A stretch of 64,000 nucleotides of DNA from Flavonifractor porci (GTDB lineage: Bacteria > Bacillota > Clostridia > Oscillospirales > Oscillospiraceae): positions 1 to 64,000 of the forward strand of contig NZ_JBBHLB010000004.1 of NCBI RefSeq assembly GCF_037572415.1, read 5' to 3'. Positions 25,538 through 32,416 of the stretch are shown one piece after another (the stretch's first letter is position 1; each line of letters starts with the position of its first letter). A program made the translations under genes and the position numbers. The notes under the pieces were generated by a model. That model had not been told where the DNA came from and did no database searches. It was given only the letters and a program-made list of their open reading frames with translations.

Positions 25538-25765
25538 GCGTCCCTCCGTTTTCTTTGGCGTGTTCTGTTTCCAAGGTGCTTGTCCATCGATGAACTATCC
25601 CAAGTCTACACCTTTTTGACCGCCTGTGCCGTATATCCAAGAGGTAGGAAATCAGCCTGAAAAACTCCCTATTTCCACGCTCTCGGATTTGTGATATAAT
25701 CAAAAAAAGATAAAAGACAAATTCAGGTTTCTGGTCTTCTTGCACAAAATAAAGGAGGAGCTATT

Positions 25766-26029
25766 ATGCAAATTGTTTATATTCCAAGCGAATCAATGTC
25801 TGTTCAAGGTAAAAAAGATGAAATCTATAAAAGATATGGGAAAGACTGGAATATTAGAGAACAGGGAGGAGGTAACGGAAATTGGTTGTTGACCAGAAAA
25901 AGTGATGTGCTTGTAGATGGAAAAAGTTATCGTACTTTTGTACTTGAACACTACGGTAAATCCAAGCTGACAGCGAAGCTTGTTGATAAATTTCGTGAAG
26001 ATGTAGCAAATGGTAAAATAAAACTGTAA
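25766..26029 (+). CDS. hypothetical protein of the mobilizable element
   Basis: The protein has 87 residues, with a strong AAAGGAGGAGC site before the ATG. It reads diverging from the mobilisation genes and is noticeably AT-richer than its neighbours. NWLLTRKSDVLVDGKSYRTFVLEHYGKSKLTAKLVDKF suggests a small alpha/beta protein. No family named. Confidence 0.65.
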   Translation: MQIVYIPSESMSVQGKKDEIYKRYGKDWNIREQGGGNGNWLLTRKSDVLVDGKSYRTFVLEHYGKSKLTAKLVDKFREDVANGKIKL

Positions 26030-26107
26030 ATGCCTATGCCGTTATGCTATGAGCATAGTACATAGCATAACGGCTTCTCTTTCGTTGAGCTAGCAAGGAG
26101 GGTGAAT

Positions 26108-26908
26108 ATGTCTTTATCCATACAAGAGCGATTAAAAGACCTACGTGTGGAGCGTGGCTTGACGCTGGGGCAGCTTGCGGAGCAGACCGGGCTTTCCAAG
26201 TCTGCGCTGGGCAGTTACGAAACGGAAGACTTCAAGGACATCAGCCACTATGCCCTTATCCGGCTGGCGAAGTTTTACGGTGTGACCGCTGATTATCTGC
26301 TGGGGCTGTCTGAAATGAAAAATCACCCAAACGCCGATCTTGCAGACCTGCGTTTGAGTGATGAAATGATTGACCTGCTGAAAAGCGGGAGGATAGACAA
26401 TACCCTGCTGTGTGAGCTGGCGGCGCACCCGGATTTCCCCCGGCTGATGGCTGACCTTGAAATCTATGTGAACGGAACGGCACTGAAACAGGCGCAGGGT
26501 GCAAACGCCATAGTGGACACGATGAGCGCAACTGTTATAAAAAAGCATAATCCTGGCATGAGTGATACGCAGTTAAGACAGCTTATCACCGCCCATATTG
26601 ATGAGGACGAGTTTTGCCGCTATGTGATACAACGGGACATAAACGGGATTGCCCTTGCTCTGCGGGAAACACACAAGGACGATTTTTTCAGCGTCCCAGA
26701 GGATAACCCGCTAAAAGAAATGCTGGAAACTGCTGGTGAAATCGTCAGCCAGGACAGCGACACGGAACAAGCGTACTTGGCGTTTATCTGCAAACGGCTC
26801 AAGCTGAATTTTAGGAAGCTGTCAGTAGAAGAACGGAAGTGGCTGAAAAAGATTGCGGAAAAATCCGACTTGCTGAAGAATCCAAAACCGCAGAGAGGAC
26901 GAAGATAA
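26108..26908 (+). CDS. XRE-family transcriptional regulator
   Basis: The protein has 266 residues from the ATG 6 nt after AAGGAGG. Residues about 5-65 form a helix-turn-helix (RLKDLRVERGLTLGQLAEQTGLSKSALGSYE...LIRLAKFYGVTADYLLGL). The long C-terminal region is helical and uncharacterised. It probably controls excision or mobilisation of the element. Confidence 0.85.
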   Translation: MSLSIQERLKDLRVERGLTLGQLAEQTGLSKSALGSYETEDFKDISHYALIRLAKFYGVTADYLLGLSEMKNHPNADLADLRLSDEMIDLLKSGRIDNTLLCELAAHPDFPRLMADLEIYVNGTALKQAQGANAIVDTMSATVIKKHNPGMSDTQLRQLITAHIDEDEFCRYVIQRDINGIALALRETHKDDFFSVPEDNPLKEMLETAGEIVSQDSDTEQAYLAFICKRLKLNFRKLSVEERKWLKKIAEKSDLLKNPKPQRGRR

Positions 26909-26960
26909 AAAATGCCTGAACGGCGGTTCTGGTTTTTCAGAACCACCATCCAGGCATTTT
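26909..26960. terminator. bidirectional terminator between regulator and efflux gene
   Basis: AAAATGCCTG pairs with CAGGCATTTT, with an inner GGTTCTG/CAGAACC stem. T runs occur on both strands, serving the convergent XRE and mef-like genes. Confidence 0.8.
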
Positions 26961-26988
26961 GTTTAGTAATAGAAAAAGGTGCAGTTGA

Positions 26989-28209
26989 TTATTGCGTATT
27001 GTCAATCTCTCTCAAACCGGGTAGTAAAAATACGGCAAGCGCAACGATGATAATGCCAATTCCGCAAATGACAAACCATTTCTCAACTCCCAGCCGCTCC
27101 GCCAGAGGCCCGGAAATGACAAGGCCAAACGGCATGGCGAGGGAAGCGGCGCTTGTCAGTAGAGAAAAAACTCTCCCCAGATATTCTGGTTTGACCGTTT
27201 CTTGAAAAATCGCATTTTGCACACCGTAAAATGGAGCGGAAATTCCCATAACAGTACAGCACACAACAAAGACAAGAAATGCGTCTGGCGGCAAAAGCCC
27301 GGAGAGCATATTGCTAACGCCCATCAGGAGAACGGAAAGACCGATGGTGTACCGCCGTTTCTTAAAACCGCCCCAAATGCTCAGAATGACTCCGCCAAGC
27401 AGCATACCAACCGCAAAAGCAATTTCAGCGGCAGAGGCATGGGCCGGTGTTCCTTTGAAGTATGACATACAGATGAGAGGAAAAAGCGTACTGATTGGCA
27501 TATAAAAGAACATATAAATTACACCAATCCAGAGCAGAGCAAAGAGGCCCCTGTTTTGCTTTAATACCACATACCCCTCTTTCATATCCTGTAAAAACTG
27601 TTGTCTTTTCGTTTCTGGACATAGTTCAGGCGTTGGTATGGACGAAATCGCAACAGTCACACAGGCAAGGATTGCACCCACAATATCTAACAATATAATT
27701 GCATTAAGAGGCCAAACAGCATATAAAAACGCTGCGGCAGCTGGACTGATAATCGCACTTACTGCTTGCATGGTCTGCGTGTAACCAGCGCATTTTGTAA
27801 GTTCCTCTTTTGGCACAATCATAGGTGTTGCTGCGCTGAATGCTGGAGAATGAAAAGCAGTTCCCGCACTTCGGATTAACAGGACAACCATAATAGACCA
27901 TACGGGCAATTCCATGTAAAACGCCACCAGCGCCAGAATACCGCCAGCGGCGGCAATTATCAAATCCGCACCAATCATTACGCTTTTACGGCTGTGCCGG
28001 TCAACAAAAGCACCTGCAAACGGGCCTAAACAGGCTTGCGGCAAAAATCCAATCAGTGTTGCCGCCGTCAATATGATTGCAGAATTAGTTTTCGCAACCA
28101 AATAAAAGATAATGGCCATTTGCAAAATACCGCTGCTAATAAAGGATATTGCTTGTCCGGCAAGAAGTGTAAAATAAGTTTTTCTCCATGAATTGTTGTT
28201 TTGGGTCAT
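26989..28209 (-). CDS. Mef-type major facilitator efflux pump (macrolide efflux candidate)
   Basis: The protein has 406 residues and 12 predicted membrane helices. FYLVAKTNSA, GFLPQACLGPFAGAFVDRHSRKSVMIGADLIIAAAG, FYMELPVW, VLLIRSAGTAFHSPA, LTKCAGYTQ and KPEYLGRVFSL are the ordered motifs of Mef(A)-family pumps, which expel macrolides in exchange for protons. The ATG at 28209 is fixed by AAAAAAGGAGG. The family match is strong, but drug range cannot be read from sequence. Upstream leader ORFs and a terminator indicate inducible attenuation. Confidence 0.88.
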   Translation of the reverse strand: MTQNNNSWRKTYFTLLAGQAISFISSGILQMAIIFYLVAKTNSAIILTAATLIGFLPQACLGPFAGAFVDRHSRKSVMIGADLIIAAAGGILALVAFYMELPVWSIMVVLLIRSAGTAFHSPAFSAATPMIVPKEELTKCAGYTQTMQAVSAIISPAAAAFLYAVWPLNAIILLDIVGAILACVTVAISSIPTPELCPETKRQQFLQDMKEGYVVLKQNRGLFALLWIGVIYMFFYMPISTLFPLICMSYFKGTPAHASAAEIAFAVGMLLGGVILSIWGGFKKRRYTIGLSVLLMGVSNMLSGLLPPDAFLVFVVCCTVMGISAPFYGVQNAIFQETVKPEYLGRVFSLLTSAASLAMPFGLVISGPLAERLGVEKWFVICGIGIIIVALAVFLLPGLREIDNTQ

Positions 28210-28253
28210 AATGCGAACCTCCTTTTTTATTGCATTGTTCCTTTGTTTCTGCA

Positions 28254-28295
28254 ATAAAAAGCAGGCGTTGTCCCACAGAGAGGGCAGACGCCTGC
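28254..28295 (-). terminator. attenuator terminator in the mef-like leader
   Basis: On the minus strand GCAGGCGT pairs with ACGCCTGC around a GC-rich loop, followed by TTTTTATTG. It lies 45 nt before the pump start and downstream of the promoter. Transcription should end here unless ribosome stalling in the leader favours an alternative fold. Confidence 0.8.
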
Positions 28296-28353
28296 ATAAC
28301 AACAAAGCACGAAAAAACACCACGATACAGTTCAAAGACTGCTCGTGTCAAAC

Positions 28354-28398
28354 CTACGTGTTCCTTTGCATACGCACGCAAAAAAAGCCCACCATCAT
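28354..28398 (-). CDS. candidate second leader peptide (14 residues)
   Basis: MMVGFFCVRMQRNT followed by TAG, between the first leader and the attenuator. No good Shine-Dalgarno is visible. Its MQ core loosely resembles leader peptides of tet(M)-type attenuators. Translation is unproven. Confidence 0.35.
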   Translation of the reverse strand: MMVGFFCVRMQRNT

Positions 28399-28429
28399 GT
28401 GGAAAGGTACTTCTACTTTTTATTGCTTA

Positions 28430-28450
28430 TTAGCGTACACAAATTAACAC
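28430..28450 (-). CDS. leader peptide MLICVR upstream of the mef-like gene
   Basis: GTG start 7 nt after GGAAGGAGG, encoding six residues and then TAA. The ideal ribosome site on so short a frame, downstream of a strong promoter and upstream of a terminator, is the layout of ribosome-stalling leaders that control macrolide resistance genes. Confidence 0.55.
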   Translation of the reverse strand: MLICVR

Positions 28451-28484
28451 ACGTAAGCCTCCTTCCAATCTCAAACTGTCGCAC

Positions 28485-28514
28485 AGTATAACACACATCC
28501 GATAGACTTGTCAA
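28485..28514 (-). promoter_or_regulatory. sigma-70 type promoter of the mef-like operon
   Basis: TTGACA (28509-28514) and TATACT (28485-28490) on the minus strand, separated by 18 bp, directly upstream of the leader peptides. Confidence 0.75.
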
Positions 28515-28563
28515 CCATTTTTAACCTTGTTTTCCATCTTGTTTTTCCATCTCTTACGGGCAG

Positions 28564-28646
28564 TAGCAAAGCCAGGCGAGCCAGTCAACGGTCAAGATGA
28601 ACGGCGCTTTCAGCGCCGCCGTTGACAGTCTCGCCCGTCTTTGCTA
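28564..28646. other. 83-nt multi-stem inverted repeat
   Basis: TAGCAAAG/CTTTGCTA, GGCGAG/CTCGCC and GTCAACGG/CCGTTGAC nest in order around an inner GGCGC-TTTCA-GCGCC loop. This forms a long, nearly symmetric hairpin near the right end of the mobilizable element. It may be an origin of transfer, a single-strand origin, or a structured RNA. No coding potential fits. Confidence 0.6.
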
Positions 28647-29237
28647 ATGGGTAATCAAGGCGGGAAAGCCATTTTAGGGCTTTCCCGCCCATTTCAATTT
28701 TGGGAGAAGAAAGGCCCCAAAATGAACGAGTGCGGCCAAACACTTTTAGGGATTGGCCACCTTGTCCACCCATCCAGCGGGGCGGCGGGGAACGGTCAAG
28801 GCCGGGCGTCAGCCCATTCATTTCAGCCTTGACGGTTTCCTGCCGTCCTGCTACTTTTCCCGGAGTGTGGCCACACATCTGGTCACGGTGTCCAGAGCTT
28901 TGGGACTTTTTGTCCCATAGGCCGGGGGCGGAGGACGAGGGACGGGGGCTTTCATAATACGCCCTGTCTGCTGCTGAAATCAGCCCTTTGTTTCCGGCTT
29001 ACCAGCCCCAAACAAAGCCCTGCTTTCCTGCCGCGTCAAATGCCCTTGCCCTCCCCGGCGGCAACGGTATTTTCAGGGCAACGCCGACAGAGCGTATAAC
29101 ACACTACACTTTGCTCCGCAAAGTCGTGTGCCAAATGGGGCGCTGCCCCCTTTGGAAACCCCCGCAACAAACAGGTGCTATGCACCCAGCCGGGAGCATA
29201 GCGCCGTTTGTTGTCAGCAGCCCGTTTCACGGTCTGC
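28647..29237. other. non-coding right end of the mobilizable element
   Basis: No gene is convincing here. GGCGGGAAAGCC (28659-28670) pairs with GGCTTTCCCGCC (28678-28689). ACACTTTGC pairs with GCAAAG..GTGT around 29107-29130, next to a G/C-rich CCCCCTTTGGAAACCCCC stretch, a composition often seen at origins of transfer. The whole stretch probably holds cis-acting sites for mobilisation and recombination. Confidence 0.45.
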
Positions 29238-29257
29238 GTGTAGTTCCTTGTAAACTG
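29238..29257 (-). repeat. right inverted repeat of the inserted element
   Basis: GTGTAGTTCCTTGTAAACTG is the inverted partner of 21644-21663 with one mismatch. The prophage gene resumes 6 bp further on. Confidence 0.85.
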
Positions 29258-29263
29258 ACCTAA

Positions 29264-29416
29264 GCCGCAGGTGAAATCACACAGGGCGCCGCCGTCTACT
29301 ACGACGCAAGCGCCGACAATATCACCACTACGGCGGAGGGCAAAGTGCCTGCCGGATATGCGGCGGCACCCGCCAAGAACGAGGACACCACCGTCCTGGT
29401 CAAACTGTTGGGTTGA
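29264..29416 (+). pseudogene. DUF2190 capsid-accessory gene, 3' fragment
   Basis: Encodes AAGEITQGAAVYYDAS and then GKVPAGYAAAP...TTVLVKLLG and stop, the C-terminal half of the DUF2190 fold (AVYYD is its most conserved segment). An in-frame TAA lies just upstream inside the element, so it is not translated as part of a longer product. Joined to 21469-21639 it makes a protein of 107 residues. Confidence 0.88.
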
Positions 29417-29432
29417 TCGCGGGAGGTGCGCC

Positions 29433-29936
29433 ATGGTAAAGCTGACAGCAAGACGCCCTATTCTCTACCAGGGGCGTATGTATGAGCCGGGCGACCCCCT
29501 CCCCGCCCATGACGGACGCATGGTGTCTGCCTGGCTGGACGCGAAATCCGCGGAGTGGACCGGAGAGAAGCCGGCCACTGATACGGCGGAGAACGCCGCC
29601 CACGCGGGCACCGCAGAAAGCGCCGGAAACGGCCTGGAGGCCGCCCAGGAGAGCCAGGACGGCAAGGACACCGCCCAGGGCGCCCAGGAGGACCAGGACG
29701 GCAAGGACGCCGCCCAGGGCACACAGGAGGGCCAGGACGACGACCAGGACACCGTAAACATGGTGGAGGGCCATCTGGACGCAAACGACCTGGAGGCCAT
29801 GAAAAAGGATGACCTGGAACGTCTGGCCGATGACATGGGCGTAAAGTTGCCCAGGGGCGCAACCAAAGCCTTGATCGTAAAACTGTTGGCAGAGGAGCCG
29901 GTGCAGGCACCCGCCAGCGGCGGGGGTGCCCAGTAA
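29433..29936 (+). CDS. head-completion region protein with acidic repeats and SAP-like C-terminus
   Basis: The protein has 167 residues from ATG 29433 after GGGAGGTG. Residues about 70-105 repeat a 13-residue AQ-x-QDGKD-xAQG unit two and a half times, giving a very acidic linker. The C-terminal DLEAMKKDDLERLADDMGVKLPRGATKALIVKLL resembles a SAP/Rho-N helical DNA-binding motif. Position after the capsid suggests a head or head-tail role. Confidence 0.65.
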   Translation: MVKLTARRPILYQGRMYEPGDPLPAHDGRMVSAWLDAKSAEWTGEKPATDTAENAAHAGTAESAGNGLEAAQESQDGKDTAQGAQEDQDGKDAAQGTQEGQDDDQDTVNMVEGHLDANDLEAMKKDDLERLADDMGVKLPRGATKALIVKLLAEEPVQAPASGGGAQ

Positions 29937-30271
29937 TGGGCGCCCCCACGTTCAAGGAGTGCCTGGCGGCTGATTTACCCACATTTCTGAACCCTGACGA
30001 ATTCGCAGACATCCACACCATCAACGGCAAGGAAATGACCGTTATGGTAGACGAAAACGAACTGCTGGAGCGGGACAAATCAAAACTACTGGGGGCACCG
30101 ACTGGCGGGCTTTATAAGTCCAGACGCCTAATCTATGTTTCCAGGCTGGAGTTTGGACCGCGCCCGGCCAATGGCACAATGCTGAACCTGGACGGGCGGC
30201 AGTTCAAGATCGTGCAAAGCACCGAGGAGGCCGGGATCCTTGCTATTGAGTTAGAGGCGGTGAGATCGTGA
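29936..30271 (+). CDS. head-tail joining protein (candidate)
   Basis: The protein has 111 residues, start overlapping the previous stop (TAATG). Length, the GRQFKIVQSTEEAGILAIELEAV beta-rich C-terminus and location match head-tail stopper/attachment proteins (gpFII-like), but the sequence alone is not decisive. Confidence 0.6.
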   Translation: MGAPTFKECLAADLPTFLNPDEFADIHTINGKEMTVMVDENELLERDKSKLLGAPTGGLYKSRRLIYVSRLEFGPRPANGTMLNLDGRQFKIVQSTEEAGILAIELEAVRS

Positions 30272-30870
30272 GCGATACAGGGGCCATTCTTCAGGTTGAC
30301 GTAGAGGCCGAACTTGAAAAAATCATACGCCAGTTGAACACCATACCAGAGAAAATTGCCGCCCCTAACATCTTGAAAAACGCGATTAACGCCACGTCAC
30401 GCAAGGTTCGGAAACAGCTGATAAAGGGCGCAAAGGATGAATATGCCATTAAGGACACAAAGGGGCTAAAAGACGAGAGCCTGGGCGCCCCCAAAATCCT
30501 GGAGGCCAGCACCTCGAACATGACGGCGGCAATCAGGTCTAGAGGCCCAATGCAGGACATTATGGCATTTATGACCCGCCCGAACGTCGGGACCAGCGCG
30601 GCGGCGGCCCAGGTCCTAAATGCCGGAACCATGAAGCCGCTGGAAGTTGACGGCCTAAAAGCGTTTGTTGCGAGGTTTGCCAGCGGGCACACCGCAATAG
30701 TACAGCGCAGAGGCCCGGAGCGACTGCCAATTAAAAAGCTACTGTCCCCAGCCGTTCCCCATTTGTTGGGTAACGAGCGGGTGAGAGAGGCGGCGGAGGC
30801 CATGGCATACGAAACCATGCAAGAGGAGATCCAAAAGCGGATAGACAAGGTTTTAGGGAACATGGCATAA
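30268..30870 (+). CDS. minor tail protein Z-like
   Basis: The protein has 200 residues; GTG start overlaps the previous stop. Helical N-terminus, then SRKVRKQLIKGAKDEYAIK and HTAIVQRRGPERLPIKKLLSPAVPHLLGN, features of GPZ-type prophage minor tail proteins. Followed directly by the reverse-oriented moron gene. Confidence 0.7.
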   Translation: MSDTGAILQVDVEAELEKIIRQLNTIPEKIAAPNILKNAINATSRKVRKQLIKGAKDEYAIKDTKGLKDESLGAPKILEASTSNMTAAIRSRGPMQDIMAFMTRPNVGTSAAAAQVLNAGTMKPLEVDGLKAFVARFASGHTAIVQRRGPERLPIKKLLSPAVPHLLGNERVREAAEAMAYETMQEEIQKRIDKVLGNMA

Positions 30871-30872
30871 AA

Positions 30873-30898
30873 AACGTGGCGGCATATGCCGCCACGTT
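30873..30898 (-). terminator. perfect palindromic terminator of the moron gene
   Basis: A 26-bp perfect palindrome, AACGTGGCGGCAT and its complement. On the minus strand it runs into TTTTTT, ending the SWIM gene transcript. It may also act on the plus strand. Confidence 0.75.
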
Positions 30899-30904
30899 GG
30901 AAAG

Positions 30905-31564
30905 TCATTTATCTGTTTCGCAACAGGATTTACAAGGGCGCAAGCCCTTGTATTCAGCCAAGGCCACCGTGGTACGACGCGGGAAACGGTTTCGCAGGCC
31001 GCGGCAATCGGGACAACTGTGGTAAACGCGGCAGCTATCCGCGTACCACACAACGTCAGATCTTGCAGAATAGAAATCATCCGCGGAATATCCGGCGGAC
31101 ATTGCAACCTTGTAAATATGCTTGCACGGCAGCCCACGCCGCTGGAAATCTTCACAAGTGCAAGCGTCAAGTGTTGTCTGGTATGTATCACCGTGAGTTC
31201 CCCGGACTGTGGCCACGCCCGTCCTTTCGTCATAGGACAGGATGGAAATTCGCTGGAACAACGCCCGGTCAAAGCGCACGTCCTGACCGTCTGCCCCGTG
31301 TACGGAAATATCCCAAGAGCCAAACGAGCCGGCGCCCCCGGAAATATGGGGAATAGCCACCGGCGCAGGCGGCACAACTTGCGAGGGCGCGGGATCTGCT
31401 GGAACCGCGGAAACGTCCGCCCCTTTTCGCCCCGGACGCCGCACCAGCAAAAAGCCGACAACCAAGCAGATCACGCCGGGGATTGGGGAGTGAAACAGCC
31501 CGTAGACGCCGGAGGCAATAAACAGCCACCCCAAAACGCGAGAAAAACCACCTATCCTTTTCAT
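30905..31564 (-). CDS. membrane protein with SWIM zinc finger (prophage moron)
   Basis: The protein has 219 residues from ATG 31564 after GGAGGATATGGC. Two hydrophobic helices near residues 8-45 (VLGWLFIASGVYGLF, GVICLVVGFLLV) precede a Pro-rich linker. Then come a VRFDRALFQRISIL segment, a SWIM motif CTCEDFQRRGLPCKHIYKV, and a Cys tail CPDC...CKSCC. Encoded against the tail operon with its own promoter and terminator. It is probably expressed in the lysogen. Function unknown. Confidence 0.8.
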   Translation of the reverse strand: MKRIGGFSRVLGWLFIASGVYGLFHSPIPGVICLVVGFLLVRRPGRKGADVSAVPADPAPSQVVPPAPVAIPHISGGAGSFGSWDISVHGADGQDVRFDRALFQRISILSYDERTGVATVRGTHGDTYQTTLDACTCEDFQRRGLPCKHIYKVAMSAGYSADDFYSARSDVVWYADSCRVYHSCPDCRGLRNRFPRRTTVALAEYKGLRPCKSCCETDK

Positions 31565-31604
31565 GCCATATCCTCCGTTTCTTATTTTTACCACAAATTG
31601 CTGA

Positions 31605-31633
31605 CTATTAGCACATTCGATTATAAGTAACAA
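31605..31633 (-). promoter_or_regulatory. candidate promoter of the SWIM moron gene
   Basis: TTGTTA (31628-31633) and TAATAG (31605-31610) on the minus strand with 17-bp spacing in an AT-rich gap. The ribosome site follows downstream. Confidence 0.5.
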
Positions 31634-31662
31634 AAGGAAACTTGACAAGGGGGCGCAACCAT

Positions 31663-32142
31663 GTGACACAAGAAAATTTATTGGACGCAGTTGTGGAGGA
31701 TCTAAAGCGACTTTTCGAGCCGTACAGGCTGGTAAATTCAGTTGGGGCGGAGCGTTCAGTAAACATCTACCCACAGGACACGCCGTTCCGGGCGGGGGAT
31801 GATGAAACAACCGCGTCAGACGCACCGCCGGAACCGTACATAATCGTGCGCCTACCGTCGGGAGAATTGCCGGCACAGGATTCCGCACAGACCATCACCG
31901 TAGTGGTGACGGCTTGCGTATATGACCCGGACCCAAACCGCCAGGGATACCGTGACGCCCTCCACATTGTCAACACGGTTATGACCCACTACGGATCCAA
32001 TGGGGTGGTGGGCAAACGCTATGTTGTGCAGTACCCGATCAGATGGGCCACACAAGAGGAGGACACCCACCCCTATTATTTCGCGGCTGTGGCGCTGACG
32101 TTTGAGGCCCCGGCCATCTTTAAGGAGGTACCAGAAACATAA
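31663..32142 (+). CDS. tail completion/terminator-like protein
   Basis: The protein has 159 residues from the GTG at 31663. The ATG two bases earlier is followed directly by TGA. GGRSVNIYPQ-like N-terminal region, YIIVRLPSGE, ITVVVTACVYDPDPNRQGYRDALHIVNTV and YFAAVALTFEAP match tail-terminator proteins of contractile and siphophages. It begins the tail operon after the moron. Confidence 0.7.
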   Translation: MTQENLLDAVVEDLKRLFEPYRLVNSVGAERSVNIYPQDTPFRAGDDETTASDAPPEPYIIVRLPSGELPAQDSAQTITVVVTACVYDPDPNRQGYRDALHIVNTVMTHYGSNGVVGKRYVVQYPIRWATQEEDTHPYYFAAVALTFEAPAIFKEVPET

Positions 32143-32399
32143 TGGCAAAGACGACCAAAAAGCCCGGCCAGAGCGCGGGCACCGTGGTTTACTGTGGACC
32201 GACTATCCCCGGCACAGCCACACAATTCACGTTTTACACCAACGGGATCCCCAGGCCACTGGCGGAGGCCATCCAGGCCAACCCGGCCATGGCTGGCCTT
32301 GTGATCCCCCTGGACCAGCTGCCGGAGGCTATGAAGAAGCTGCGCGGCGGCTATGGACACATTTACCGCCTGTTCCGCCTGGTACAGGCGAAACGCTAA
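32142..32399 (+). CDS. small conserved tail-region protein
   Basis: The protein has 85 residues, start overlapping the previous TAA, with AAGGAGG upstream. GTVVYCGPTIPGTATQFTFYTNGIPRPL is a short beta-rich segment often found in proteins encoded just before the sheath in Clostridia contractile phages. Precise role unknown. Confidence 0.65.
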   Translation: MAKTTKKPGQSAGTVVYCGPTIPGTATQFTFYTNGIPRPLAEAIQANPAMAGLVIPLDQLPEAMKKLRGGYGHIYRLFRLVQAKR

Positions 32400-32416
32400 A
32401 GAGGAGGGAATAAACC

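Larger units (their letters stand above)
21640..29263. mobile_element. 7.6-kb integrative mobilizable element with serine recombinase and mef-like gene
   Basis: Bounded by 20-bp inverted repeats with one mismatch, and inserted inside the DUF2190 gene. It carries a large serine recombinase, a MobV relaxase, a RepA-N protein, a Cys-rich protein, an XRE regulator and a Mef-type efflux pump, but no conjugation machinery. It is therefore mobilizable, not self-transferring. Removing 21640-29263 rejoins the host gene in frame as EMKK-AAGEITQG, with AA as a plausible crossover dinucleotide. GC content is lower than the surrounding phage. Confidence 0.88.
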
